Assembly: GCF_000004195.4 (NCBI RefSeq)
Contig: NC_030677.2
Span: 42,161,142-42,225,141 of the forward strand
Direction: 5' to 3'
Length of the DNA stretch: 64,000 bases
From: Xenopus tropicalis
Taxonomy: Eukaryota > Chordata > Amphibia > Anura > Pipidae
Of this stretch, positions 28,401-43,400 are shown piece by piece; the first letter of the stretch is position 1, and each line of letters opens with the position of its first letter. The notes below the pieces were generated by a model. That model ran no database searches. It was not told the origin of the DNA and saw nothing but the letters and a program-made list of their open reading frames with translations. A program made the position numbers and the translations under genes.

Positions 28401-31400
28401 TGGCCTCTATCCTGGTATGTGATCTGATCGCTTTGCCAGAGGGCTGAACGATCGATTATTCCAATATTGCCCACCTTAAGGCTATTAAATACTAAAATAA
28501 ATTAAGTGTTGTAAATAATGAGTGGACACTTACAGCATAAGATCCCCCAGAAGTTACTTAAAGTGTCCAGGATGTAAGTCCTGTCCATGTGAGGGGTTTC
28601 CATGCCTCAAATACCCATTTCATTATTCTGACATTTCAGTGCCATTTATTTTGTACTACTGTTTTCTGATAATTAAATCTTTTAGATGAGTTCTTTAGTT
28701 ACCTAGCAAACAGGTCCGGAATGGGACCAAACAGCCCCCCACCAACCCACTAAATAGTGACTGTCTATGGTATCTTACAGCAGCCCCTCTGGCATTAGCC
28801 AGAACCCACACAATGCCAGTCTGGGCCTGCTGACAGTGTTCTTTTACATAGAAACATTGGACATAGTTCCACTGAAGGGAAGACAGAAGTGAAGAAGTTA
28901 AGGGAACACATTAAATGAATATTGAAGTGACAAATACAGACCAAAACACATAGTAAACAAAATAAAAGAGTGAGTCACACTGTGTATAGACACAGGCAGC
29001 GCACATAGTCTGGATGCACATATAATTGCTAAGAAATTAACTTTCAACTTAGCGGGACAAAGGGATGAATACAAGTGGCCAAGTACACAGACGAGCGCGC
29101 GTTGGCCAAACATCAAAGATACTGGCAGACACGACATAAAGTCACAGGGGAATACACACATACAGAGGTGCGGACAGACTGCATGTCTCACAGAAGGGTC
29201 ATCTATCATGGGCCAGTGACACAGTTAGAGAGCATACCCTCACATGGCTTTTCACTGAGGGGCTCTTTGCTGTATTTTAATGGCAGAGTCCTTATGCACA
29301 TCAGCAGATTCTTGAGGCCCTTAATATTTTATATGAAAATACCCAAATTTGCTCATCAGACCCATTTTCAAAGCTTATCACAGACTGGTTACTATGGTCA
29401 ATATATGTATAAAACAGATAAAAGGTAAGAGGAATCAATTTCTTTAAAGGGGCAATCCGGGTTCAGAACCAAAATTTGTTAAAGAGCCCCACACAACACA
29501 GAAACCCCTAATTATCTATCACTGTAATATGTATCCTTGGACAAGTATAAGTATAAATAAATACCATTTTTATATGCTGATAGCCAGCTGCAAAACAGTT
29601 CTTCTCTTTCTGCATCATTTGCAATCCTGGCAGGGGAGGAGGGACTGAAACACTGATGTTAAAAATTGTAGCAACTTTTCTACAGCTTACAGACAGAATG
29701 CAGGAACTACATAACCCACAATGCATTGTGCTGCAGTGTTCCTTTGCTTATTGACATCACGTGTGCAGGGCATTGTGGGATTTGAAGGATGCAGGCTGAA
29801 GGCAGCCTAAGGACATTTGACTACTGTTACATTTTTTAAATGTCAAAGTAGTCAGCCAGATCAGCAGGCGAACAGGGGCAGGGCTTAGGGAACTGTTCCA
29901 AGCCCTATTATTACATTAACAGTCATAAAAAGGCTGCATATTTTTAATTGATGTGTAATGCAAAATTGCTTGAAAATAGGTTTACTTTTCAAAAAGTATA
30001 AATTGTGTTTGGGTGGAGTTCCCCTTTAAATAGATTTCATCACACATAGGAATCTGTTTCTCTCTTTCATGGTGTACACTAAATATCAATCATGTTAGCT
30101 GGTTAGGGTTATAATTTTAACATCGGACAAAAGAAATCCTCTCAGTGATAATAATAACTTGTATGGGGTGCTGCAGGATTGTTGACTGGCGGTAATGGCA
30201 ACATAAAGCTCTGAGAAGACTCCAAAACCACCATAAAACAGAGGCACAAAGAATAAAGATGTGGAAGTTTGTTCTGTTCTGTAGTGGTTTAGGAGTGTGC
30301 TAAGTCGTTTACTATAGCTATATAAATATGTGGTTTTCTCTGTCTTTGGTTGGAGAGTTAACAGTGTGAGCCAGTACTGTATTTGTGCTAACGTTATTTA
30401 ACTGTGGGGTTATCTATAGTACAAGCTGAATTGTCCAGTATTGTAGATACTTTGTCAAGTCTGGCTCTTTTAATAGTGTTAAAATGTTAAAGTAGGTGTT
30501 TGCTTACACATTTGCCTAGTGTGTCTTTCATGTAAGTAAACACTATTTGGAACTGCCTTTCAAGTTTTCCTTTTCTTTCTTTCTGACTCGTAAATGATGA
30601 GAATACCCCAGTTAAAAATCTAACATACCTTCCATTCTTTAAAGGTTAACCCATTCTCTGGGAACCTTTTCTCTTTGCCATTGACAGAGAACAATAGTAA
30701 AAACAATAAATAACCGGGAAACAAAACCAAGTAAAGTCGTTACCAAATGAAAATAAATAAAAGCAGCTCATTTGTCAGAAAACACAGTTATAACTATTCC
30801 GAATCTGAAATACTATGCACTAGTATTACTGTGTAGAGTTTCAAATATGTAGAACTCCTTGTAGCCAATGTTAATTAATTGCCACATCATTATGGAAATG
30901 TTTTCAGATAGTGGAAACCGTGTGTTTTTTATAAGCAAAATCAATTCTACTGTCATAGAATTTATGCCTACCTCCCAAATGTCTTTCTGTGAGCAGGCTG
31001 TATAACTGAGGAGGATGGGTATGTGGAGCTGTTCCAGTCACTAATAACCTATTTTTCTATAGAATACATTTGCTGTGGGACCCAGTAACCAGTCATTCCA
31101 CTGCTAAAAGTTTATGATGTTACTCTATAATAAACCGTTAATATGAATAGTTAAAATAAATAATTAATGTGCTAATAAGTCAGTCAGTTTATTTGGGGGC
31201 ACTGGAATTTACCTAAAGTTTTTTAATTCATTGGGGGTCAGTAGAGTTTGCCCCCGCCTGCTCCATCCTTTCCATTCCTCCAAGTTGCCTTGAGAGGAAA
31301 CTTCAGCGATTTCGGCGCGGCGTATGCCATCCCACCGGCAATTTACATTCTCGTTTTTTTTTAAACTCATTTCAATGAAAACCATGAATGTGTAGTCATT

Positions 31401-34400
31401 TATTAAAAGATCTGAATTGAAGAAGCATGAACAAAAAAAATTTGCACAAGAAATACAAATTGCAAAAAGAAATTAAACATTAGTAAATGCCCCTCTGATT
31501 GTGTTTGTTAGGGGTCACAATATCAGTTCTATAAATAAAGACATGTCTATCTGATAAAAGGAGTGGAAGTTTTCCCTGTTCCCAATGCATTTTTGAATAT
31601 GGGATTTATGGACTACTAATGTTCCTAGATGATCCTGTTTGGTCCTTCTTGTGTCATGGCAGACAGACATCTTGATGTGTGCATATGGCAAGTTCCCAGG
31701 ACCCTCAGTCCACAAATGCAGTGCACTTGTTTTTGTATAAAGATGCATAGATTGAGTGCATTTGTGCAGACACCCAGGGAAACATTGGGGTACCTCAGCA
31801 GAGATAGGTAAAGAGGACAGTGGTTTACCAGAACAAGAGACTATGAAACCAGTTGGAAAGATAGGAAGAAATCCAGGAGAAAGCTATGTTGTATAGACCT
31901 ATGGCCTGTAGAGTCTGATGTAGCAAATTACGGTCAGCCATGTCAGATGCGTCCGACAGATTCAGGAGGAAAAGGAGTAAATCTTTCAGCTTTGCAGTAA
32001 AAAAAGATAACTTATTTCTGCAGCCATTGTAGGTTGTGGTGCCTCTATTTGAAACAGGGCTCAAAATTCCAAAGCTTAGTTTAGTTACGTGTGATATTAT
32101 ATCACTGTGAAATGTCTTAAATATACTTAATGCTTGTTAATTCCCGCATTCCATTTACTGTTGCTAAGGAACATGATAAAACAATGTCAGCTGTAACCTT
32201 CAGTAATGTCTTTGCTTCGGTGTAATTATGAGATCTCTGTCCCTTTCGCTGGCTGAAGCACAGAGAGATACAGAGATTTAGATTAGTACAGGAAATATCA
32301 TATTACATGTTATAACTTCTAAATGACTTTTATTCATCGCCTGCCGATACTTTCATCTGCTTATCTGGATAAAATTGTATAGAAAGTAATGTTGCCTTGT
32401 TTTTTTGGTTTGTTCCCTAGGGAATCTCATTTGACGAATTTAGATCTTTCTTCCAGTTTCTGAACAACCTGGAAGATTTTGCAATCGCCATGCAAATGTA
32501 CAACTTTGCAAATCGATCCATTGGCCAAGGTATGTCTGAGGGATTGTCTGAGAAAATCACATTTTAGCATCACGTCAACTGTTTTGTTTATTCTGTACAG
32601 AAACTGTACATTATAAATCTGTTTTCATGACACTGGTGTAATTCAAATAGCAAAAAAATCTTAGGATTACACCATTCTCTGCAGCTAATGCTAGGAATTG
32701 CCTAATATTATTGTTATTTATATAGCGCCATCATCTCCCGCAATGCTTCACAGAGCAAGAGATATAAATATAAGCATAGCTCACATAAACAAGGTACAGA
32801 CCAGCATTTCACCAGTTCAAGTTTAAGTTATTATATCCACAGAGTACAATGTACACAGTGCAATTAAATTCTTACTTGAATGCCTTTCACAGACTAAACA
32901 CAATACAACTTGACAATAAATACAATAATCACAATAAAATTCTATTTAATTAAAAAAACCATGTTACTTACCAACCTTAACATTTGCAGTGACCATCCCA
33001 TTACCAACCAATCATATATGCAAGTATAAAAGTAGCTTGGCCAACTTGACATTTCCAATGTCCATTAGCAGTATTACACATGAATATAATAAAAAACTGC
33101 CACTAGAGGAATACAATTCACTGGTACATTCTTAATTTGTATATGATATGTCTCCTTTAATGAAAGGGTAAGTCACCAAAATGTTGTGTATAGCCATTTT
33201 TGACACAATAAACTACAGCGACTACTTTATGTTTGCTGCGTGAATCCGAATGGGAAAAATTCGGGTTGGAAACGAACATTTTGCAACTTTTTCGTTTTTT
33301 TTGCGATTTTTTCCGTCGCCGTTACGACTTTTTCGTAAATTGACGCGACTTTTTCGTAGCCGTTACGACTTGCGCAAATTGTCGCGACTTTATCGTAGCC
33401 GTTACGACTTGCTCGTATATTGTCGCAACTTTTCCGTATTGAGCGCTCGTAAACAGCGGGCAAACCTTTCCGACTTTGCATGATTTTGGAAGCCTCCCAT
33501 AGGACTCAATGGCACTCTGCAGCTCCAACCCGGCCCAAGGAAAGTCTCCCATAGGGCTCAATGGCACTCTGCAGCTCCAACCTGGCCCAAGGAAAGTCTC
33601 CCATAGGGCTCAATGGCACTCTGCAGCTCCAACCTGGCCCAAGGAAAGTCTCCCATAGGGCTCAATGGCACTCTGCAGCTCCAACCTGGCCCAAGAAAAG
33701 TCTCCCATAGGGCTCAATGGCACTCTGCAGCTCCAACCTGGCCCAAGGAAAGTCTCCCATAGGGCTCAATGGCACTCTGCAATTTCAACCTGGCCCAAGG
33801 AAAGTCTCCCATAGGGCTCAATGGCACTCTGCAGCTCCAACCTGGCCCAAGGAAAGTCTCCCATAGGGCTCAATGGCACTCTGCAGCTCCAACCCGGCCC
33901 AAGGAAAGTCTCCCATAGGGCTCAATGGCACCCTGCAGCTCCAACCCGGCCCAAGGAAAGTCTCCCATAGGGCTCAATGGCACCCTGCAGCTCCAACCTG
34001 GCCCAAGGAAAGTCTCCCATAGGGCTCAATGGCACCCTGCAGCTCCAACCTGGCCCAAGGAAAGTCTCCCATAGGTCTCAATGGCACTCTGCAGCTCCAA
34101 CCCGGCCCAAGGAAAGTCTCCCATAGGGCTCAATGGCACTCTGCAGCTCCAACCCGGCCCAAGGAAAGTCTCCCATAGGGCTCAATGGCACTCTGCAGCT
34201 CCAACCCGGCCCAAGGAAAGTCTCCCATAGGGCTCAATGGCATTCTGCAGCTCCAACCCGGCCCAAGGAAAGTCTCCCATAGGGCTCAATGGCACTCTGC
34301 AGCTCCAACCCGGCCCAAGGAAAGTCTCCCATAGGGCTCAATGGCACTCTGCAGCTCCAACCTGGCCCAAGGAAAGTCACGATACTGAAGCTTGAATGAA

Positions 34401-37400
34401 TCCGAAACTTTCGTACTTTCGCGCAAGTCGTAACGCTACGAAAAAGTTGTAACGGCTACGAAAAAGTTGCAACAATTTACGAAAAAATCGCAAAATACCG
34501 ATCATTACGAAAAAAACGCATTTGGATGCTTTTCGGACGTTCGTGGATTAGTAAATGTGCCCCTTAGGGTCATATACAACCCATTTATAACAAGTACTTT
34601 GTACAAAGTGTAATTTCAGAGTTCAGCAAATCTGGCATGATTTTACTCACAATCAAGCATTTTCCCTGTACTTCCAGTATAACTGTACTCGAGCAGGGAG
34701 TTGCATCCAAACGGCAATCTTTTTGGTTTTTCTCTCCCATAAAGACCAAGTGATTCATCAAAGAAAACACAGAGGAAATTGCACACAGCCATAAAACATT
34801 CACTTTTCATTTTCAGTGTTGGGACATTTCCTCTTTGTGTCTGTCATCTTTTTTGGGAAACCCTTTGAATTTAGCAACATTTCCAAGAAGGGTCTATTCT
34901 ACTAGTTTAAAAGCTATTTGCCAGGAAAAGGCTGCATACACAATAGCTGTTTTTATTTATCATATATTTCCTAAACTTTGTTTCTAAATGAGGAAGAGGA
35001 TACATAATTATATGTTTTTTAATGCAGTTTTTTCTGGCAAAACTGCCTATGGGCAATACTTCATATGAAGTAGCTTAAAGTTGCTGCAAGTAAATAGCAC
35101 ATATTACTCTACAAAGCATATGTACATAGATAATAAGCCTACCCTATAGCAATAATGTCTTCTAAATGTACTACTATCAAAAAAAAGCCCAGTGTAGAAC
35201 ACATATCCCAAACCACCTGGTAAAGGACTGTATTAACTACACAGTTACACCAATGTGCTTAGTACAGCTATGGAACCTGTTATCCAGAATGCTGGGGACC
35301 TGGGATTTTCAGGACAAGTCTTTTCTGTAAATTGGATCTCCATACTCTAAAGGTGGCCTTACACAGGGCGATCTGCCCATTTGGCGAAGTCATATCTTCT
35401 CCTGCCTATGGTGGGTGATATCAGACTAGGGCCAAATGATTGAATTAAAACAGTGGGTTATTGGGCCGTTGGACCAAGGACCACATCAACTAGTGAATGC
35501 GGTCACCAATCCAATGGAAAATCAAACCTGCCCGAACGAGACCTGCCCAATTTCAGGCCAGATATTGGGCCGGTAGGACACAAATCAGCTGGAACTGCCT
35601 GTGTATGGCCACCTTAAATCTGCTAAAAAATCATATATACATTAATTAAACCTAATAGGATTGTTTTGCCTCCAGTAAGGATTTATAACATCTTAGTTGG
35701 GCTCATGTTTAAGGTATTGTTTTATTTTTTCAGAAAACAAGAAAATATGTTATATGTTAATATTTTGACTTATTTGATTAAAATTGAGTCTATGGGAGGT
35801 GTGATTTGGAGCTTTCTGGATAACAGGTTTTCCATACCTGTTGTTGGGAATGGAACAACAAGGTATGGCCATCTAGGCAACTATTCATTACCCAGCATCC
35901 CTTAATATAACAGTAAGCATAACCACTAAATAATCCCTTGGTGGGATTGTATGACTCAGTAATGTTTATGAGCCTTTGAGAATTGATAGAGAATTGTCAT
36001 ATTTTGACATTTATTCAGCATCAAAGATGAATCAAGCCCTACGCTATGTACCTTATCCAGCAATAAATCAGTGAAACAATATTATGTTTGACAGTTACAG
36101 TGCCTAAGCTCATCTGTATTATCGCACTAAGATGGTTAATATGTACAGTAAGGCAGCCTTCACAAATTGTGGATAAACAATGTAATTTTTTATATTTTCT
36201 AAACGTGTTTCATTCTGAATGTTTGAATGAAAGTTTGATAGTAACTTATTAAAGAAACAGAAGTCATTTTAAGTCTCATGTAATCTGTTGTTAACTGTTA
36301 ATCTAAAGACTTTGGTTGTTTAAATCACTAACATGGAAAAAAAGACATCCAAGCCTGCAGCAATGATATGCATCTTAGCCACCAAGCCGATTATTGGAGC
36401 TGTTAATGGCACAACATGAGCGAAGATTTCTTCTTGATCGTAATGATTGGTTTCACGCTTTTGATGTGTTTCTCAACAGATGAGTTCAAGCGTGCTGTAT
36501 ATGTAGCAACAGGTCTGAAGCTGTCTCCACATTTGGTGAACACAGTTTTCAAGATCTTTGATGTTGACAAAGATGATCAATTGAGCTATAAGGAATTTAT
36601 TGGCATAATGAAAGACCGTCTCCACAGAGGATTCAGGGTAAGGCATTACCTATAACTTTAAATGCCACTGCACCAAAACAGGCAGTACAATGTGGGGCTC
36701 ATTTATAGAGACCGGGCAAATTTGCACCTGGGCAGTTACCCATGGCAACCAATTAAATGTTTGCCAATCACTGATTTTTTCACAATCACTGATTGGTTGC
36801 TGTGGGTTACTGCCCATGTGCAAATTTACCCAGTCTTAAATGATCCCCTATAAGTTACAAATGCATGCTGCAGTCACCTCTATGCCTGCTTACTATTTAG
36901 TTTACAACATAGCAACCAATATATGGTATAGAACCCAAAGACACCCATGTTTAAATGCGCTATATCAAAATCATCCTAAGAACTGGAAGCATAGGTCTGG
37001 GGAGCAATGTGCATGACACTGTATATAATGAGCTGCTGGTTCATACTTTTCCTACAGTCAGAAAAATAAGTTTGAACTTCTGGTAATCTCCAGTGTGAAT
37101 TCTTAGAAATCTTCCATAACTTTTTATAAACTATATTATCACTCTTCCATTTACTACACAGAGTAAAATGACACATCTGTTAGCTATTTCATTGTAGCAT
37201 GCCAAGGTGGCAATCAAGCCAATACACAATAGTTAAACTGGCAGTGTTTTTCACTGGTACATTCAAAGTTTAAGTACATGTATAGGACCTATTATCCACA
37301 ATGGTCAGCAGCTGGGGTTTTTCAGATATGGGGTCTTTCTGTAATTTAATCTCTATACCATAAGTCTACTAAAAATCATTTAAGCATTAATTAAACCCAA

Positions 37401-40400
37401 TAGGATTGTTTTGTGTCTAATAAGGATTCATTATATCTTTGTCGGTAACAAGCACAAGGTACTGTTATTATTACTGAGTAAAAGGAAATAATTTTTAAAA
37501 ATCTGGATTTTTGATTTAAAATGAGACGGCCTTTCCATAATTTGGAGCTTTCTGGATTATGGGTTTCTGGATAAAGAATCCCATACCTGTTGTCCTTTTC
37601 AAAGGGACACTCTAGAAATGCAGTATAAACGTACACGTTTTGTGTCTGTGCCACATGAAAGCTGACAGAATTAGCAGACATATAATCTGTTTGCAGAGTC
37701 ATGCAACATGACTGTAAGATATAGAGTCAGACAGAAACATAGATGTGAGACTTTCTGTAAAATGGGTTGAGCTGTACTGCACTGTCACAGAGACATCATA
37801 CTGTGGGGAAACCTCCATTCTTTCATCTGTCTACATTTTCCCTGTGTGAGACTGAGCCTTCCTGATGATTAACTTATTTTCTTATTAGTATCTTATTTTA
37901 TTAAAACTCCAACAATAGCTAAAAGGAATCTTGCCGCTCTAGGAATATTATTTTGTCACATTTGACTACTGCTCCATGTGTGTCAGTCACCCACCCATCA
38001 GGAAGAAAATCCTGGTGGACTGTCATTCATAGTGGAATATGATTTAAGTTTAGTATTTACTGGTAAACAGTCGATGAAAAGTGGGCTTCCCAAACTACTG
38101 ATCATTTCGTCCAAAAGTCAGCATACTTAATCAGTGCAGTTTGGGTGTCAAGGTATCAACCTATGAACTATGATCAACCCTTTATTTTGGCCATGGAGCA
38201 TCTCAAGGAGCATGATCCCCTGGTGCCTATACTGATGGGGCTGCGGTTAAGCACTCAGCACACATGAGATGCTGCATGTTGCGTCTTACATTGCATCATA
38301 TAGTTCTTCACAGTTGTTCTTGTCGCTACAGGCACTACAGGAAAGAATGGCCTTCAGGTACTCATGCAGTCCCATGTAGGGGAACACATAATCTAGTCAA
38401 AACACGCAAATGCAAGAATAACAGGGGCCCTTAACATAGGCGGAGGGTGACTTTTTTGTTCGGGGAGGCTAAAGATGACCCATACACAGACTGACCTACA
38501 GCTAATGTGAGACTTAGTGGATTCGCTGCTGGTGTAAAAAATTAACCTCCCAACTACCTCTTGCCGTTCCACTGACTTCCAGGGATACTGTGCAAAAGTG
38601 CGGGTGGGGGTGCTTTTTTTAACCCTAAAATGCTTAGGATGTAAAAGCATTCATACGTGCACTTTTGTTAGGGGTTCTCTATACATTTGTGTTTGTGATC
38701 AGTTAGCTTCAAGGGGTAGTTAACCATTAAATTAACTTTTAATATGATGTAGACATTGATATTCTGAGACAAGTTGCAACAGGTCCTCTTTTATTTTTAA
38801 TGTTTTTTCGGTTATTTAGCTTATTGTTCAGCAGCTCTCCATTTGGTATTTCAGCAGCTATCTGGTTGCTAGGGTCTTATTTACCAGGTAGTGGTTTAAA
38901 CAAGAGATGGGAATATGAATAGTTAAGGGGCCTGCATGGAAAAATAAAACTGTAGCCTCACAGAGCAATACTTTTTGGTCAGTGACCCTCATTTGAAAGT
39001 TGTAAAGAGGCAGAAGCGAAAGGCAAATTATTCAAAAACTATAAAAAATTAACTAGGAAGACCAATTGCAAAGTTGCTAGGAATAGGCCATTCTATAACA
39101 TACTACAAGTTAACTTAAAAGTGAACCTCACCTTTAGATGTGTTTAAGTTAGCTTTATAGAGAGAGAGGCAGCAGGTACTGACATCCCATGCACGTTTTA
39201 TGCAGTGAGACGCAGTCTTTATATACTAAACCAGCACATTATATACAGTGAGACGCAGTCTTTACATACAAAACCAGCACATTATATGCCATGAGGAGCA
39301 GTGGGAACTGATGGCAGATATTCAGGCCCTGGCACTATAAAACTGGCACTGATACACAGCATTGGCTCCACTGTAACTAACTAGAAATGAAAAAAACAAT
39401 GACAAAAGTAAAAGAAAAATAGAAAGTGCAAAAACCATAACAAATATATAAAAGCACAATGAGCTTTGTCAGGGGGAAAAGTTAACTTACCCTCCATCTG
39501 TTAGGGTAGGGGATAGGGATATTATGGATAGTGACAAAAAACAATTTAATTTCAGCTAGTGGGTCAGTCTTTAGAACATATAAAGTATAGTACTTGTGTA
39601 TAGTACTTGTGTATAGTACCTGTGTATAGTGCCTGTGGGATTAAAACTGCAGCAAAAGTTCAAAATTGTTTCTTGGGTAAAGTTTACAGCCTGCAGATTC
39701 TTCTTTTTTTGTCTTCAATTTTGCACTGCCTCCAGTTTGCAAAATCTCCCGATCCCTGTCTGCATCTGCGCCTTGATTGGTCAATTTTACTGCCTGTCAA
39801 GAAAGCTGTGCTCTGATTGGAGAATCCACAAGAAGAAAGATCCAATCAGAGCACAGCTGATTTCTGCAGAACCCGGAGAAGATTTGCAGGACAGTGCAGA
39901 AATGGAGCCAGGTTTTAAGGTGCCAAAGCAGGTTTGGGGAGGCTTAGCCTTCCCAAGCCTTATTGAAAATCCGCCTATGGCCCTTAACCGCATAAGTAAA
40001 CTTTTAAGGGGGGTTCCTGTCAGTTAAATAGGTTACTAGAAACTTGATGGAGGAAAATTATTGGAAAAATAGAATTTGCATCTTAAGGGCTCTGGCACAA
40101 GGGGAGACTAGTCGCCAGCCACAAATCTCCCTTGTCGCGGGCGACTAATCTCCCAGAAATGCCATCCCACCGGCAAGAATGTAAATCGCCGGTGGGATGG
40201 CATTCCTCTTAAGGCAGCTTCTGCGATTTCGGGGAAATCACGGCGCCACGTATGCCATACCACTGACGATTTATATTCTCGCCGGTGGGATGGCATTTCT
40301 GGGAGATTAGTCGCCCGCGACAAGGGAGATTTGTGGCTGGCGACTAATCTACCCGTGTGCCAGAGCCCTAAAAGGGAAACAGTGTTCCTATCATACTAAA

Positions 40401-43400
40401 TCAACCGAACTGTAGTAAATGCTTAATAATGTCTTAGTTTTGTAGATATAAATTAGTATATATTAGTGTGCTTTCTCATCCTAACATCTTCCCTATAGCA
40501 AGCCACTCAGACATGCAGTATGCCAGTGACTCATTGGAAAGCGATGACTCATCCTGGGATTAGCCTATTAGAGCAGGGGGAATATGCCAGTGACTCACAG
40601 CATTATTGTGTTGGTTGCATCCAGAAGGAAAATGTTTGGTTGAGGTATTAAAAAATAAATAGTTAAATATATGAACAACTATAAGTATACAATAAAAAAA
40701 AATGAATACTAAACAATTGATTACCAACTACAGTTTAGTGAATTTTTATATAGTGACAGTTTCCCTTTAAAGGGATGTCTGAATGCAGCACTAAATTCCG
40801 GATGGCCACCATCATTCTTTACTCCCTAGTACTATGGGAAAAAACTTCACATATGTCTGTAGTAGCTAATATTAACATGAATTATGGGCTGCATGAATAT
40901 TTGGGCTAGTTGGGAAGCCTCGTACATGAGAGCTCATCATTAAGTGACTGCAGTAAACACAGAGCAGGCTTTGATATGTGTAATCACACTCTCCCCACTC
41001 AGGCCTTCTAGCGAGTATATTGTTCTTTTATGACATATGTTTTATTTTTAGAGCAAGCCCAAATATTTCTATAATCTTAGCAGCATGTTTTGAGCATGAT
41101 GTAAGGATCTTCCAGATGTTAATAGAGCAGTGTCTTGTTTTGTTTTGTCTTTGAGAGGAAGCAGAAGAGGAGTGATTTCTTTGAGTGGTTAAGGATAGTA
41201 TATCACAGGCTAAACTGCCACCTGCTGTCCACACTCTGGATTTTTATTCTGTTGGTAGTTAAGAAGTCCTTCTATACAAAGCACTGGTCATAGTCCAGAA
41301 GATAGGCGCAAAGCTCCATATTTTTCTTGCAGATTGCCCTGCAGGCTGAAGGTGCAGCTCTTGGCAATACCAGATCAGAGCACAAGGAGCAGCACTGGCT
41401 GCATTGGCAGCAACTGTATCCATACTGTATCCATCCAGGGGTGGGTATTAGTGGGCGGCACATGGATGTGCCCTTGTCATTGTCATTCCTCAGTGCAAGC
41501 TAAAGAGCCCAGCAGGCGCAAGATGCAGGAGAGCTCTGAATACAGGGCTGCCTTGTGCTCACAGTGTTGTGCTTTGCACCTCGTGCCAGATTGAGCACCA
41601 ATGGTGTTAGTGTGCGATTCATTAGGTGTGAGTACATTTCATGTGTAGGTACAGGAGTCCTATAAATAAGGCTCCTCAAGGGTCAGAGCCACCTTCGCAG
41701 CACCTTGGGTTTGTCCCAGTACAATACCGCCTTGGAAATAGAGTTGCCACCTTGCCGGTACTTAACTAGTCTAGCTGGTAAATCACTAGCTATGGCTGGC
41801 AAAGGTATGTGTAATTCCTCATAAATCTCCCCCTTTCCTCACCTTCTCCGCCCTGATCAACCTTTATAATCACAGGCCCACTTCTGCCCGGCCAACTTCT
41901 GCCCTGCCCACCCCACCCATTTGCCAGACACATTCACGCTTTCCCTGCCCGGTCCACCCATTTAATTGCCCCTTGTGTCATAGCCCCGCCCCAAAATGAC
42001 ATCACGGCCCGTACCCAACCCAAAGGCCAGTATTTTGAAAGTCTTGGAAGACTTGGAAGCCTTACTGCACTGTGCATGCACCCAGACCAGAAAAATCATG
42101 ACAGAACCCCTTTAAGGTATGGAGATCCAAATTACAGAAAGAACCCTTATCTGGAAAACACTAAGGGCCCGATTCACTAAAGTCCGAAATAAGGAGTGCT
42201 ATTTATAGCATGCGTTAAAAATCTTATCACTTCTTATTTTTCACTCGATTCACTAAAAGGACACTTGTCATAATTAAGAAGCGATGTTCTTGGCGTTATT
42301 TATCTTGCGACGACATATTTTCAAGCAATATATTACGCAGCGCACAACATATTACGCAGCACGTTGCTTGAAAATATGTCGTCGCAAGATAAATAACGCC
42401 AAGAACATCGCTTCTTAATTATGACAAGTGTCCTTTTAGTGAATCGAGCGAAAAATAAGAAGTGATAAGATTTTTAACGCATGCTATAAATAGCACTCCT
42501 TATTTCGGACTTTAGTGAATCGGGCCCTAAGCATTCTGGATAACAGGGCCCATACCTGTATATCTTCTTTTGGCATAGTAACATATTTTTGTATGTTTTA
42601 TAGTATACTGTGCTCTGGGCTATATTATTTTGCAAGAATTCACACAATGATTGGGTATATAATTATTTTTGGTTTCTATGTAGCAATGGCACTAAAGAGA
42701 TTCCTCCCAGTTCCATTTTCCACATATAATTTGAATGCATTATAGTTTATAAAACAAGCGGCCGTATGCCATGCGAGTGTGTGTAACAATCATCACTCTG
42801 CTTGAGCACGGCGCTATCTCAGTTTGTCATTGTTGCTTCCCTGGCTCCAGAGAGCATCATTTTAGAGGGGGTTGTTGAATGATTCTAAAGGAATCCACAA
42901 AGGCGCAGATTACAATAATGTAATTGAGACACCAAAAAGTCATTTTTTTTTCTCTTTTTTTTAACAGAGTTTATTAATAGCAATGTAGGCAATATATGAT
43001 GCTCTTCTGAAAAAAAGTGATGACAAGATAGAGACAAACAATATTGTGATGTTATTTACTGTATATTTATATATAATAAAATTTCAGTCCCTCTGTTACT
43101 GCATATCAGTAAGGCATGGCATAGGGTTGTATTCTCCATTGAATTTAGTTGGCGGAGAAGCACTCGCACTTGACCAAGGAGCCATCAAGGACAAAAAATT
43201 CAGTGAAACATAACTACTTTATATTTTATATATATATATTTTATATTATTATATTTACATTATCCATTGTTCAGCCACTTTAGAGTAATGTAATAACAGG
43301 TGTAAAGTTTGCTCCTAGTCTAGCAAATCAGATGTTTTCTTTCAAACAGCAAATCAGTGCCCTCTGATGATTGGTTGATATTGATTACTAAACCTCTAGC

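Larger units (their letters stand above)
27151..32420 (+). other. micu3 intron, 5270 bp
   Basis: Contains the unoccupied host repeat (28709-28830), a T2-like element (29444-30029), a MITE fragment (31295-31345) and a reverse-transcriptase remnant (31830-31975). 27160-28400 and 30030-31290 show nothing I can name. An open frame of 117 codons at 29075-29428 has no recognisable domain. Confidence 0.8.
32530..36479 (+). other. micu3 intron, 3950 bp
   Basis: Dominated by an inverted-repeat element with a 52-bp minisatellite (33205-34564) and a nested pair of MITEs (35266-35845). A short 'tatatagcgccatcatctcc' word near 32720 belongs to a common frog repeat. 34570-35260 and 35850-36470 show nothing recognisable. 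Confidence 0.83.

Noticed and set aside
29075..29428. 117-codon open frame in a micu3 intron
   Set aside because: No recognisable domain, no splice context, and the opposite strand is also open over most of it.
33485..34378. Regularly spaced repeats resembling a CRISPR array
   Set aside because: The units are contiguous 52-bp repeats with no unique spacers, in a vertebrate intron.
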